DNA of 64,000 bases from DATJPW01 sp963752855 (GTDB lineage: Bacteria; Desulfobacterota; Desulfomonilia; Desulfomonilales; Desulfomonilaceae): the NCBI GenBank assembly GCA_963752855.1, contig CAVVZX010000037.1, positions 28,892 through 92,891 on the forward strand. Direction: 5' to 3'. Below, one piece after another: positions 53,091 to 62,253 of the stretch. Every line of letters starts with the position of its first letter. Position 1 is the first letter of the stretch. Under the pieces are notes generated by a model. The model ran no database searches. It was given only the letters and a program-made list of their open reading frames with translations, and had not been told where the DNA came from. Made by a program: the position numbers and the translations under genes.

Positions 53091-53640
53091 GCGCGCCGAT
53101 CTGGTCCATTCAACCCATTCGGCGGCCAAGTACCTCGCGTGGCTAAACCGCGTAAAGAAAATAAACTTGAACGGACAGCCGCCGCGTGACGGCTTTAACG
53201 ACTGGCTATTGACTACGGCGGCATACAACGCGGGACCCACCAGGATAGTGGAGAGGTTGAACGCCTTTGGGGCCTCATCTTACTGGGACGTGCCATTGCC
53301 GGCCGAAACTGAAAAGTATGTCCCCAGGTGGATAGCGCTGTGGCTTATCAGCAAGAATCGCGATTTTTACGGAGTCAAGATCTCTCCCAGCGGAACAGTG
53401 GCGTTTGACACAATAGAAAAAATCCGCCTCCAAAAAGATCTGTCCTTTGCAGCCATAGCGACTCTTCTAGGCACGACGCCGCGAGCTATCTGGTCCTTAA
53501 ATACCGAAATTGCGCCGGAAAAAGCGGTATTCCCAGCAAAATCAGGCCGCCGCGCCATAGAACATCGGATCAACGTTCCCCGAGGAAGTCGAGGGAAGTT
53601 GCTGGCGCAATTGGCTGCCCACGGTTATACAAAGAAATAA
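53062..53640 (+). CDS. Lytic transglycosylase (SLT/MltD-like), C-terminal part
   Basis: The rest of the SLT domain lies here: DERADLVHSTHSAAKYLAWL, DWLLTTAAYNAGPTRIVERL (the AAYNxG motif) and ETEKYVPRWIALWLISKN. A C-terminal region of about 90 residues follows and resembles a degenerate LysM-like module (LSFAAIATLLGTTPRAIWSL). A single base near 53070 separates it from the N-terminal part. Together the two give about 350 residues, typical of the family. Confidence 0.78.
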   Translation, partial: KMNITGWKDERADLVHSTHSAAKYLAWLNRVKKINLNGQPPRDGFNDWLLTTAAYNAGPTRIVERLNAFGASSYWDVPLPAETEKYVPRWIALWLISKNRDFYGVKISPSGTVAFDTIEKIRLQKDLSFAAIATLLGTTPRAIWSLNTEIAPEKAVFPAKSGRRAIEHRINVPRGSRGKLLAQLAAHGYTKK

Positions 53641-53718
53641 CAGTTTATGAACGCATACTGCCGGGACCAGGCAATTAAGCGATCTGAATTATCGGAGTGT
53701 AGGGGGAGAAGAACACTG

Positions 53719-55287
53719 ATGAGATTATTATTAGTAAATCCTGAAATGCCGCTTTCGCTGATGTCTTTCAGTCATAGCTGTAACAACATGGGCGCGCAAT
53801 CTTTCACTCCGCCTCTCGGGCTTATTACAGTCGCTGCTCTCCTCCCCGAGAATTGGGAAGTTCGTCTCGTGGACCTCAATTGCGCTGAGTTATCGGAAGC
53901 CGACTGGCAATGGGCAGACACTGTGCTTTTATCGGGAATGCTTTTACAAGGCCCGGGACTGCTGTCGCTACTGAGCGAGGCTAAGAAGCGCGGTAAGTTC
54001 GTTGTGTGCGGCGGGCCGTATGTGTCCTCCGTTCCTGAGCCTGCATTGGAAGCGGGCGCGGACGTGTTGGTTCGCGGGGAGGCCGAAACCGTCCGCGATG
54101 AAATATTAGAAGCAATAACCGCTCGACGCAGCGGCGTTGTCATAGAAGCATCGGTGAAACCGGATGTCACCACTTCGCCGACACCTCGCTTTGATCTCCT
54201 CAACCTTTCTAATTACATGACAATGGCCATACAAACCTCGAGAGGGTGCCCATTTGAATGTGAATTCTGCGATGTGGTGCACCTTTATGGACGGAAAATG
54301 CGTTACAAGACGCCTGAACAGATCAGTGGCGAGCTGCAGGCGCTCTATGATCTGGGATGGTCCGGCTTGATATTCGTCAGTGACGACAATTTCATCGGCA
54401 GCAGAACAAATGTTCGCACTATACTTAAGGAAATGGCTAAATGGAGTAAATCCCACGGGCAGCCGTTCGGTTTCACAACCCAGGCGTCATTGAATCTCGC
54501 CAAGGACCCTGAGTTAATCGATCTCATGACCGATGCGAACTTCTCATATGTGCTGATCGGCGTGGAATCCCCGGACAAATCGGTACTGGAACTCAATCGA
54601 AAGATGCAGAATATTGAGAATCCGATAATCGAGTCGCTTCGGACAATAAACGCCAAAGGCTTGATAGTCATAGCAAGTTTCGTTATCGGATTTGACGGTG
54701 AGGAAAAAGGTGTTGACGAGCGCATTTGCGCCCTGTTGGATGAGGCTGGAACCGGATTGGCGTTTGTGAATTTACTCCAGGCAATGCCGAACACGAAACT
54801 GTGGAACCGTCTTGAAAGCGAAGGAAGGTTGCTTCCTCAGGTTACAAGCGGCGAAACCCTAGCTTCGCAGATGAATTTCATTCCCAGTCGTCCCGTCACG
54901 GAGATCATGGGTGAATGGGCCGACACCTGGAAGCGACTTTATGAGCCTGATCGCTGCTTCGGACGGATCTTGAACGGTTTTCTTACAATGCGTCCGACTC
55001 GCGCCGCTCTGGGCATTAAAACGGAAGCTCCTACCGTTACGACCACCCTGACTTTTCAGGAAAAATTGACGAAGACTGTTAAGGACCTGAAGATTTTCGG
55101 TAATCTTATACGTTTGCTGGGATTGCGCCAGCCGACAGCGTCTCATTTCTGGAAAAATGCGCTGATCGTCAGAAAAAAGAATCCAAGCCGACTGGTGCAG
55201 TATTTCATGAGTTGTTCATTCGCCTCCAACCTGTTTCTGCTGCGCGACGAGATCCGGATTCGCGCCAAAGTCGGTTCTTCGGAGTAG
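53719..55287 (+). CDS. B12-binding-domain radical SAM protein (copy 1)
   Basis: From ATG 53719 the product is 522 residues. Residues 1-140 form a B12-binding-like domain, without a clear D-x-H-x-x-G lower ligand. The radical SAM core has C177-x3-C181-x2-C184 in CPFECEFCDVVHLYGRKMRY, which would bind a [4Fe-4S] cluster and SAM. The LYGRK block and the long C-terminal region (about 360-520) resemble the DUF4070-type family that includes the HpnP hopanoid C2-methylase. The reaction is not known; methylation or another lipid or terpenoid modification is plausible. A decayed tandem copy lies downstream at 56051. Confidence 0.75.
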   Translation: MRLLLVNPEMPLSLMSFSHSCNNMGAQSFTPPLGLITVAALLPENWEVRLVDLNCAELSEADWQWADTVLLSGMLLQGPGLLSLLSEAKKRGKFVVCGGPYVSSVPEPALEAGADVLVRGEAETVRDEILEAITARRSGVVIEASVKPDVTTSPTPRFDLLNLSNYMTMAIQTSRGCPFECEFCDVVHLYGRKMRYKTPEQISGELQALYDLGWSGLIFVSDDNFIGSRTNVRTILKEMAKWSKSHGQPFGFTTQASLNLAKDPELIDLMTDANFSYVLIGVESPDKSVLELNRKMQNIENPIIESLRTINAKGLIVIASFVIGFDGEEKGVDERICALLDEAGTGLAFVNLLQAMPNTKLWNRLESEGRLLPQVTSGETLASQMNFIPSRPVTEIMGEWADTWKRLYEPDRCFGRILNGFLTMRPTRAALGIKTEAPTVTTTLTFQEKLTKTVKDLKIFGNLIRLLGLRQPTASHFWKNALIVRKKNPSRLVQYFMSCSFASNLFLLRDEIRIRAKVGSSE

Positions 55288-55292
55288 GGCGC

Positions 55293-55778
55293 ATGTCCGC
55301 GGGTCCGGGTTTTGAATGGCGAACTAAGGTGTCCATCTTCGGCTTTCCATTAATCTGCGTTGCTTTTGGGCGTGATCCGAATGGACGAATAAGAATCGCC
55401 AAGGGTTTGCTGGCCGTAGGACAATTCGCCTATGGCGGAATTGTCATCGCTCAGTTCGGAGCGGGCATAGTGACGCTCAGTCAATTCGCGGTGGGTCTGC
55501 TCGCCTTCGGTCAATTGGCCCTGGGGCTTTTGTTGGGATTGGGGCAGGTTGCGGGTGGAGTGATGGCCATAGGCCAGGTCGTCTGTGGACTCTACGGATT
55601 GTGTCAGATCGGTTTGGCCAAATACATGTGGTCTCCCGGCCGGACTGACATGGAAGCAGTGTCGATGTTTTATACCGTCAAGATGATGATTCTGAACGAA
55701 GGCGGCATCAGCCTTGGCGAGGTCATCCGAGGCGGATACCAATGGGGGGCCAAATGGCTGATGTCTCTGTTCGAATGA
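55293..55778 (+). CDS. Membrane protein with Gly/Gln repeats
   Basis: From ATG 55293, five bases after the radical SAM stop, the product has 161 residues. Residues 15-120 carry repeats of about nine residues with G-Q at intervals (AVGQFAYGG, IAQFGAGIV, LSQFAVGLL, FGQLALGLL, LGQVAGGVM, IGQVVCGLY). The strands or helices are hydrophobic, and a compact soluble tail follows. The repeats could form a membrane helical array or a small solenoid; the family is not recognised. The short distance to the radical SAM gene suggests the two act together. Confidence 0.6.
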   Translation: MSAGPGFEWRTKVSIFGFPLICVAFGRDPNGRIRIAKGLLAVGQFAYGGIVIAQFGAGIVTLSQFAVGLLAFGQLALGLLLGLGQVAGGVMAIGQVVCGLYGLCQIGLAKYMWSPGRTDMEAVSMFYTVKMMILNEGGISLGEVIRGGYQWGAKWLMSLFE

Positions 55779-56050
55779 GCGCCCATTGCGCATTCAGAGA
55801 AAACCCTTGTCGGTCCCTCATGATACCCAATATCAGCTTTTCACAATTTTCCTTGAGAGTTAGTCTCTTTACCACAGGTTTTAGTTGCCGGAACTGATAT
55901 ACAATATGGTATAGAATACAGTACTCTGGGGACGCCGCTCGTCGTCATACGAAAAAGATAATAAGCTGTGGACGATACAAGAAACTCATGGTTTGCGTAA
56001 TTAGAAGAGAATTCTTCGGCAGCCTGAACTATTAGAGAAAGGGGCGGACA
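55779..56050. other. Gap between the repeat protein and the decayed radical SAM copy
   Basis: AT-rich sequence with TATACAATATGGTATAGAAT near 55899, a possible -10 region, but no clear -35 box. No gene is supported. The ribosome-binding-like GAAAGGGGCGGACA precedes copy 2. Confidence 0.4.
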
Positions 56051-57620
56051 ATGCGGCAGAGACTACTATGAGTAAATCCCGAAATGCCACAATCGATATT
56101 GTCTCTTAACTGTAGCTGTAAGAACATAGGCGCGGAATTTTTCAGTCCGCCTTTGGGACTCATTACTGTTGCCGCCCTTCTGCCGGAAAGTTTGGAAGTC
56201 CGCCTATTGGACCTCTATTGCGATGCTTTGTCGGAAGCGGACTGGCAATGGGCTGACACCGTGCTCTTGACAGGACTGATCCTGCAGGGCCCAGGACTGC
56301 TGTCATTGGTGCGTGAGGCCAAAAAACGCGGAAAATTTGTGGTATGCGGAGGGCCATATGTGTCTTCGGTTCCTGAACCTGCATTGGAGCGGGCGCGGAC
56401 GTGCTGGTTCGAGGAGAAGCCGAGACCGTCCGCGACGAAATACTAGAGGCAATAAGCTCTCGACGTAGCGGAGTCGTCATAGAAGCGCCAAGCAAACCCG
56501 ATGTCACCACTTCGCCGATACCTCGCTTTGACCTCCTAAATCTGTCAAGTTACATGATAATGTCCATACAAACATCGAGAGGGTGCCCATTTGACTGTGA
56601 ATTCTGCGATGTGGTGCAGCTTTATGGACGAAAAATGCGTTACAAGGCGCCTGAACAGATCTGTGGCGAATTGCAGGCGCTCTATGACCTGGGATGGTCA
56701 GGCATGATCTTGGTTAGTGATGACAACTTCATCGGCAGCAAAACACACGCCAGGACTATACTTCAGGAAATGCTTACATGGAGCAAATCACATGGGGAGC
56801 CGTTCGGTTTTCTGACCGAAGTGTCACTCAATCTCGCCAATGAACCTGAATTAATCGATCTGATGACCGAGGCGAATTTCTCCCATGTGGTCATCGGTAT
56901 CGAATCCCCTGACAAATCGGTCCTGGAAAGCAACCGAAAGATGCAGAATGTTGAGAATCCGATAGTAGAGTCTATCCGGACAATTAACGCCAAGGGCCTG
57001 ACAATATTTGCGAGTTTTATTATAGGATTTGACGGTGAAGAAAAAGGCGTTGACGAACGCATCTGCGCTTTATTGGATGAGGCTGGGACCGGGTTGGCGT
57101 TTTTGAATTTGCTCCAGCCAATTCCAAACACGAGACTGTGGAAACGCCTCGAGCTTGAGGGAAGGCTGCTTCCCAGATTACTACCGGCGAGTTCATAGCT
57201 TCGCAGATGAATTTCATTCCCAGTCGTCCCGTCGCGGAGATCATGGGCGAATGGGAAAACGCGTGGCAGCGAGTTTACGAGCCTAAACGCTGTTTCGAGA
57301 GGATACTGAAAGGCTTTCTTGCAATGCGTCCAACTCGCGCCACTATGGGTATAGAAACCGAAGCGCCAGCCAACACGACCAGGTTTACTTTGCGAGAAAA
57401 ACTGGCGAAGGCTCTTAAGGACCTGAAGATCTTCAGCAACCTTGTACGTGTGCTGGGATTGCTCCCGCCAACCGCGTCCCATTTTTGGAAAAATGCTCTG
57501 ATCGTGAGAAGAAGAAATCCCAGCCGACTGGTGCAATATTTCATGAGTTGCTCATTCGCTTCCAACATGTTTCTGCTGCGCGACGAGATCCGGATTCGTG
57601 CCAAAGTCGGTTCGGAGTAG
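56051..57620 (+). pseudogene. B12-binding radical SAM protein, decayed tandem copy 2
   Basis: Colinear with copy 1 at 53719-55287. It starts MRQRLL, then has an in-frame TGA where copy 1 has a Leu codon, and continues VNPEMPQSILSLNC. Frame breaks occur near 56390 and 57185. The radical SAM cysteines are kept in CPFDCEFCDVVQLYGRKMRY, and the ends (LVQYFMSCSFASNMFLLRDE) are nearly the same as in copy 1. The mix of nonsense and frame breaks suggests decay after duplication rather than a single sequencing error, though errors also occur in this window. Selenocysteine at the TGA is unlikely because copy 1 has Leu there and no SECIS-like element was recognised. Confidence 0.8.
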
Positions 57621-57706
57621 GGCGCGTGGCGGTGTGTCGAGACTTGGTTAATGTCATTATTAAAGTAAGCATTCATCCCGACTGATTCCGCTGATTGACA
57701 AAGCGC

Positions 57707-58483
57707 ATGCACAATTCTAAAACTGGATTCATCATGATAGATCCAAAAGCCATTTTAATTACAGGCGCAACGGGAGGAATCGGCTCAGCTCTCGCCAGGG
57801 CCTATGCCGCGCCGGGAGTCCATCTCTTTTTGGGTGACTCTAACGCGTGTGGTTTCGACAACCTATGCCCATCTTGCGCCGATCTAGGAGCAATAGTTCA
57901 CAACGCGTGCGTAGATGTTACGGACAAATCAGCCATGGAGGACTGGATCGCGGAATCCGATGCTATCAGCCCGCTTGATTTGGTGATAGCCAACGCCGGT
58001 ATCGGGCATGGAAATCTTATGGATGAAGAGACCGCTGAGCAAATTCGGGCGGTTTTTGCGGTGAACCTCGACGGCATGCTCAATACTGTGTTACCGGCTT
58101 TGCCGCGCATGCGCAGCCGTAAGAGGGGTCAAGTTGCCTTGATGAGTTCTCTGGCAGGTATCCGGGGCTTTCCTCATGCGCCCTCTTATTGCGCAACAAA
58201 ATCAGCTATTCGAGTTTTCGGCCAAGGATTACGCGCGCGAGTCAAACGGGAAGGCGTTTCTGTATCGGTGATGATACCGGCGTTTGTAAAAACGCCAATG
58301 ACAGAAGCCAATGCCTTCGTTATGCCGGGCCGCATCGAAGCGGATCGGGCCGCGAGCATCATCAAACGAAAGCTGGCAAAGAACAAAGCCGAATTCGTTT
58401 TCCCTCACCCTTATCCGGCGTTGGCGTGGGTCCTGAAAGCCGCGCCCTCTTCGCTGGTTAATCTTTTCACCGAACTCAAATAG
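57707..58483 (+). CDS. Short-chain dehydrogenase/reductase
   Basis: The product (about 258 residues) has the SDR nucleotide loop in ILITGATGGIGSALARAYA (TGxxxGxG), the structural VIANAGIGHG (NAG) and the catalytic Ser/Tyr/Lys in ALMSSLAGIRGFPHAPSYCA and TKSAIRVFG (Y-x3-K). It oxidises or reduces a small alcohol/ketone with NAD(P). ATG 57734 is an alternative start. It follows the decayed radical SAM copy and is followed three bases later by the DUF362 gene, so it may belong to the same pathway. Confidence 0.85.
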   Translation: MHNSKTGFIMIDPKAILITGATGGIGSALARAYAAPGVHLFLGDSNACGFDNLCPSCADLGAIVHNACVDVTDKSAMEDWIAESDAISPLDLVIANAGIGHGNLMDEETAEQIRAVFAVNLDGMLNTVLPALPRMRSRKRGQVALMSSLAGIRGFPHAPSYCATKSAIRVFGQGLRARVKREGVSVSVMIPAFVKTPMTEANAFVMPGRIEADRAASIIKRKLAKNKAEFVFPHPYPALAWVLKAAPSSLVNLFTELK

Positions 58484-58486
58484 TAA

Positions 58487-59416
58487 ATGAACAATCAAGG
58501 CAAAATGGCGGTGGCTCTGGCCAAATGCCGGGAATATGTAGCTACGGATGTGAGCGACACGGTCCGCGATTTATTGGAGACCATCGATTTTCGACCCGCG
58601 CGGGGAATGAGGGTCCTGGTGAAACCGAACCTCTTGACCCCGAGGCCCCCGGATCACATCACTTGCACGCATCCTCTGGTGGTCAGAGCTGTATGTGAGT
58701 ATTTACTGGATGCGGGATGCCAAGTCCGCGTGGGTGACTCGCCCACCTTTGGGAAAGCGGTAGATATCGCTGAGAGCATCGGCCTGACTCGGACGCTTGC
58801 CGATCTCCCGGTTACTATTGTCAATCTGGATAAGCCGAAACTGGTGCGGTTCTCCTTTGGCGGCATGGTGCCCATGTCGCGGGTAGCGCTCGAGAACGAC
58901 CTGATCGTGAGCGTGCCAAAGCTAAAAGCGCATCATCAGATGCGTGTTACCGGAGCGGTCAAGAACGTATACGGCTGCGTCACGGGGCTTGGTAAGCCAT
59001 TTCTTCACGTCCTGCACGGTGACCGAGGATGCCGCTGGGAAAATATGATTCATGAAATCAGGGAACATCTTCCACCGACCGTTTCGGTCATGGACGCTGT
59101 AAAAGCTATGCATGTTCACGGACCGGTCAAGGGGCAGTCGTATTCGATGGGGCTATTGGCGGCTTCTAATTCGGCAGTGGCATTGGACACAGCCGTCATG
59201 ACCATGCTGGGCCTTAAGCCCGAGGACGCTCCGCTGTGGCGGTTGTCCGTGAATCTGAATCTGCCAGGCGCCACGCCTGAAGATATTGTTTATCCTTTAG
59301 AGACCCCCGAATCATTCAATGGCAAGTATTTCAAATTCACCGAGCGTCTCTACCCAATTAGCTTTCGGCCTTTCAAAATGGCCGCTTATTACATAAGGCG
59401 CTTTCGGGCTCAATAA
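58487..59416 (+). CDS. DUF362-domain protein
   Basis: The 309-residue product matches the DUF362 family: VLVKPNLLTPRPPDHITCTH, VRVGDSPTFGKAVDIAESIG and SVPKLKAHHQMRVTGAVKNV, with GCVTGLGKPFLH. Some members carry ferredoxin-like Cys clusters, but none is visible here. The family's biochemical role is not well defined. It starts three bases after the SDR stop and so probably shares its transcript. Confidence 0.8.
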   Translation: MNNQGKMAVALAKCREYVATDVSDTVRDLLETIDFRPARGMRVLVKPNLLTPRPPDHITCTHPLVVRAVCEYLLDAGCQVRVGDSPTFGKAVDIAESIGLTRTLADLPVTIVNLDKPKLVRFSFGGMVPMSRVALENDLIVSVPKLKAHHQMRVTGAVKNVYGCVTGLGKPFLHVLHGDRGCRWENMIHEIREHLPPTVSVMDAVKAMHVHGPVKGQSYSMGLLAASNSAVALDTAVMTMLGLKPEDAPLWRLSVNLNLPGATPEDIVYPLETPESFNGKYFKFTERLYPISFRPFKMAAYYIRRFRAQ

Positions 59417-59428
59417 TCGTGATAGCGC

Positions 59429-59998
59429 CTAGCCGGCGCCAAGACCATGATCCGTCAAGCTCACCACCAGGATAGTCGCTTCTTTCCGTCCCCGATTCTC
59501 GAATCGGACTTCAACTTTTGGCATTATGTAGACGCTGTCGCCCTCGTGCAGAACGTGGGCTTCGTCTTCCACAAGAACAGTGATCGCTCCTGACAAACAA
59601 TAAATGAACCGGTCGGAGGAACCTTGACCGGCAGGGCTAATTTGCGCCGCGGGATCGATAGTGATCATGACCGATTCCATGCGATTCAAAGCGGCCCCGG
59701 ACGTGAGCAGTCTTGCAGAGACTTTTTCGGAATCGGTCGTCAGCCTTTCTCCTGTCCCTTTGGGGCGCATCACTGCCTTCTTGTACAGAATCTTGTCGAG
59801 AAACATGCCCGCTTTCATATTGAAGGCCGCTGCGATCTTCACCAGAGTATTCAGCGTAGGAGATGATTTCCCAAGTTCGATTGAGCTTAAGTTTGAGGCC
59901 GCGATGCCCGTTTTCTCAGATAGTTCGGTAAGAGAGAGCTTCCTTTTATTTCTGGCCGCTCTTATGTTCGCTCCGAGATTCATCGCATCGGGTTTCAT
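59429..59998 (-). CDS. XRE-family HTH regulator with a cupin sensor domain
   Basis: Residues 10-65 form the HTH (IRAARNKRKLSLTELSEKTG, IAASNLSSIELGKSSPTLNT). Residues 110-185 form a small cupin barrel (GSSDRFIYCLSGAITVLVED and HEGDSVYIMPKVEVRFENRG). The layout is that of regulators of small-molecule catabolism (such as PuuR-like proteins). It is convergent with the DUF362 gene and lies next to radA, which it does not share an obvious function with. Confidence 0.85.
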   Translation of the reverse strand: MKPDAMNLGANIRAARNKRKLSLTELSEKTGIAASNLSSIELGKSSPTLNTLVKIAAAFNMKAGMFLDKILYKKAVMRPKGTGERLTTDSEKVSARLLTSGAALNRMESVMITIDPAAQISPAGQGSSDRFIYCLSGAITVLVEDEAHVLHEGDSVYIMPKVEVRFENRGRKEATILVVSLTDHGLGAG

Positions 59999-60019
59999 GT
60001 GGTTCTCCGCCGGAAACAG

Positions 60020-61399
60020 CTATCGTTTCCGTGGTCTGGAATCGAACAGCGCCTCAGTCAATTCCTGAACTCGAGAGATCCCGATACACACCACTTCGGG
60101 CGGCCATATGACCTGCTCGGCGCAAGCGGACGGGCAGATGATTCGACTGAATCCGAGCCTGGCCGCCTCATTTATCCTTTCGCCTACTCGTGAGACTCGG
60201 CGCACTTCTCCCGCGAGCCCTACTTCCCCGAATACCAGGGTCCCGGGAGTTATAGCCTTGTCCGCAAAAGACGACAACATCGCCGCGGCGATCGCCAGGT
60301 CGGCTGCCGGTTCAGCCGCGCTGACACCTCCAACCACGTTCAGGAAGATGTCCTGATCGCTCAAGGTGAGCCCCAGTTTCTTCTCCATGACCGCTATCAT
60401 GAGGGCCAGCCGTTGCGAATCGATCCCGAGGCATGTCCGTCGCCCTTGACCGGGTACCGGCCCTGTGACGAGCGCCTGGATTTCCGCAAGAATCGGCCTG
60501 GTTCCCTCCACCAGGGCCGTAACGGTGGAGCCCGAAGCGCCTTCCGGCCTCTCCGACAAGAAAATCTCCGAGGGATTTGCCACTTCAGTAAGGCCTGAAT
60601 CCCCCATCTCGAATACCCCGATTTCACTTGCCGAACCGAACCGGTTTTTCACAGCTCTGAGGATCCGATATGGATGCCCGCGCTCGCCTTCAAAGTAAAG
60701 CACCGTATCCACCATATGTTCCAGGACCTTCGGGCCCGCCAGACTTCCGTCTTTGGTGACATGTCCCACAATGAAACATGCGGCAAGGCCTCTCTTTACG
60801 CACTCCAGGATTCTTCCCGCGACCTGCCTGACTTGTGAGACCCCGCCCGGCTGACCGTCAAAGGACCGGCTATAGATGGCTTGGACGGAATCCACCACCA
60901 GGACGGAGGCTTTTGCGTCGGTCATCTGCTCGATAATTGCGTCGAGATCGTTCTCCACCAGGACCAGGAAATTCCCGGATTGAATGCCTAATCGCTCGGC
61001 CCTGAGATTCAGTTGCTCTGAGGACTCTTCGCCGGAAATATAGAGAACTGTGCCGCCTGCCAGCGCCATTTTGCCTAGGGCCTGCATCAGTAGTGTGGTT
61101 TTTCCGATTCCTGGATCGCCACCCACAAGCACTACGCTCCGGTTGACCAGACCGCCGCCGAGGACTCTATCCAATTCATCGATTCCAGTTTTCAACCTCG
61201 CGTGTAAATCACCACCGATTTCCGGTAAGGAGATTGGTCCCGGTTCCTGGTCTCCGGTAGCGTGACGCTTCGCCGGCCTGGTTCCGGACACCTGTTTTTC
61301 AATTATCGAATTCCATTCACCGCAGCCCGGGCATCGGCCCATCCATTTCAAGAGCTGTTTGCCGCATTCGTTGCATATGAAAACAACGTCGGATTTCAA
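60020..61399 (-). CDS. radA: DNA repair protein RadA
   Basis: TTG 61399 has GGAGGAC upstream and leads straight into the N-terminal zinc finger FICNECGKQLLKWMGRCPGC; the upstream ATG at 61483 would add a tail not seen in the family. The RecA-like core has Walker A in VLVGGDPGIGKTTLLMQAL and the RadA-specific KNRFG motif (RAVKNRFGSASEIGVFEM). The C-terminal Lon-like domain follows (GVSAAEPAADLAIAAAMLSS). RadA helps branch migration in recombination repair. It has 459 residues, normal length. Confidence 0.95.
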   Translation of the reverse strand: MKSDVVFICNECGKQLLKWMGRCPGCGEWNSIIEKQVSGTRPAKRHATGDQEPGPISLPEIGGDLHARLKTGIDELDRVLGGGLVNRSVVLVGGDPGIGKTTLLMQALGKMALAGGTVLYISGEESSEQLNLRAERLGIQSGNFLVLVENDLDAIIEQMTDAKASVLVVDSVQAIYSRSFDGQPGGVSQVRQVAGRILECVKRGLAACFIVGHVTKDGSLAGPKVLEHMVDTVLYFEGERGHPYRILRAVKNRFGSASEIGVFEMGDSGLTEVANPSEIFLSERPEGASGSTVTALVEGTRPILAEIQALVTGPVPGQGRRTCLGIDSQRLALMIAVMEKKLGLTLSDQDIFLNVVGGVSAAEPAADLAIAAAMLSSFADKAITPGTLVFGEVGLAGEVRRVSRVGERINEAARLGFSRIICPSACAEQVIWPPEVVCIGISRVQELTEALFDSRPRKR

Positions 61400-61650
61400 T
61401 CCGTCCTCCGTTAATTGTGAGGGTATCCCCTTTGGCTCCCTATTTGTACGCTTGCGCCTTCCTTTTAGAAGAAGATATGTCATGAGTCTATATCACAAAA
61501 AACCTTATGAAGAAGAAGTCAGAACGGCAGACCGGGATGAAGCCTAAGCATCTTGGCAGATCCTTTGTCTCAGCGGGTTGTTGGTAACTCGGTAGGTATT
61601 GTCCGATTTTCGTCTTGCTTCATTCCGTGTTGCGCAATATGCTATGTAAC
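61400..61650. other. Gap between radA and higB
   Basis: Mostly without features. Short frames on both strands here do not look like genes. A TTGT-rich sequence lies near 61580-61600, but no clear promoter was found. Confidence 0.4.
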
Positions 61651-61928
61651 ATGATCAAGACCTTCTCAGAGAAGGAATTGGAAAAGCTCTTTAATCGCAA
61701 TCGGTCGAAAAGTCCGGAGAAATTACAAAGAAGGCTCAGGATCATGTTGGGGTATATGGAGGATGCGGTGGCCCTTGATGATTTAGCGGCTATCCCTGGT
61801 GGTCGCTTGGAACTCTTGAAGGGCAAGCGGAAAGGGCTGCACAGTCTACGGGTTAGTGGGGTAACTGTCTGTGCTTTGGTTGGGTAGATGGATATATCTA
61901 TGACCTGGAGCTGGTAGACTACCACTAA
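61651..61928 (+). CDS. higB: HigB/RelE-type toxin, frame broken near the C-terminus
   Basis: ATG 61651 opens IKTFSEKELEKLFNRNRSKS and continues to KGKRKGLHSLRV, typical of HigB, a ribosome-dependent mRNase. The frame then ends early (near 61885), while the next frame gives CFGWVDGYIYDLELVDYH up to the stop at 61928, as in complete HigB proteins. A one-base break near 61860 explains this. The antitoxin gene follows by 18 bases. As the antitoxin frame is also broken, the locus may be inactive, or both breaks may be sequence errors. Confidence 0.75.
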
Positions 61929-61946
61929 GTCAGTGAGGAAACGGAC

Positions 61947-62253
61947 GTGAGAACAAAAAAATTAGCGCCGATCCATCCTGGTGAATCCTTGACCTCTGGA
62001 GCTAAGTCAGCATGAGCTTGCAAAGGCCCTCGGGATAAGTGTCTCGACGGTAAACCGAATAGTGAGAGGCAAATGCAGCATCACCGCAGATACAGCCATG
62101 CGGCTGGGGAGGTGTTTTCGCACCACCGCTCAGGTCTGGCTCAACATGCAGGTCAGGTATGATCTCGAAGTGGCAAAAGACCGGAGCGAAGCGGAAATCA
62201 GGAAGACAGTCAAGCCACGGCCCAAAACCGACCGTCTAGCTGTTCCTGCGTGA
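61947..62253 (+). CDS. higA: HigA-type antitoxin, frame broken near the N-terminus
   Basis: GTG 61947 gives RTKKLAPIHPGE, the usual HigA start. The frame then stops, and a shift near 62005 restores an XRE helix-turn-helix: ELAKALGISVSTVNRIVRGK and CSITADTAMRLGRCFRTTAQ with VWLNMQVRYDLEVAK. HigA neutralises HigB and represses the operon. The order toxin-antitoxin is the hig arrangement, reversed from most modules. Confidence 0.7.

Noticed and set aside
56066..56068. In-frame TGA of the second radical SAM copy as selenocysteine
   Set aside because: The intact copy has Leu there, the codon is not at a catalytic Cys, and no SECIS-like stem was recognised downstream; two other breaks are present.
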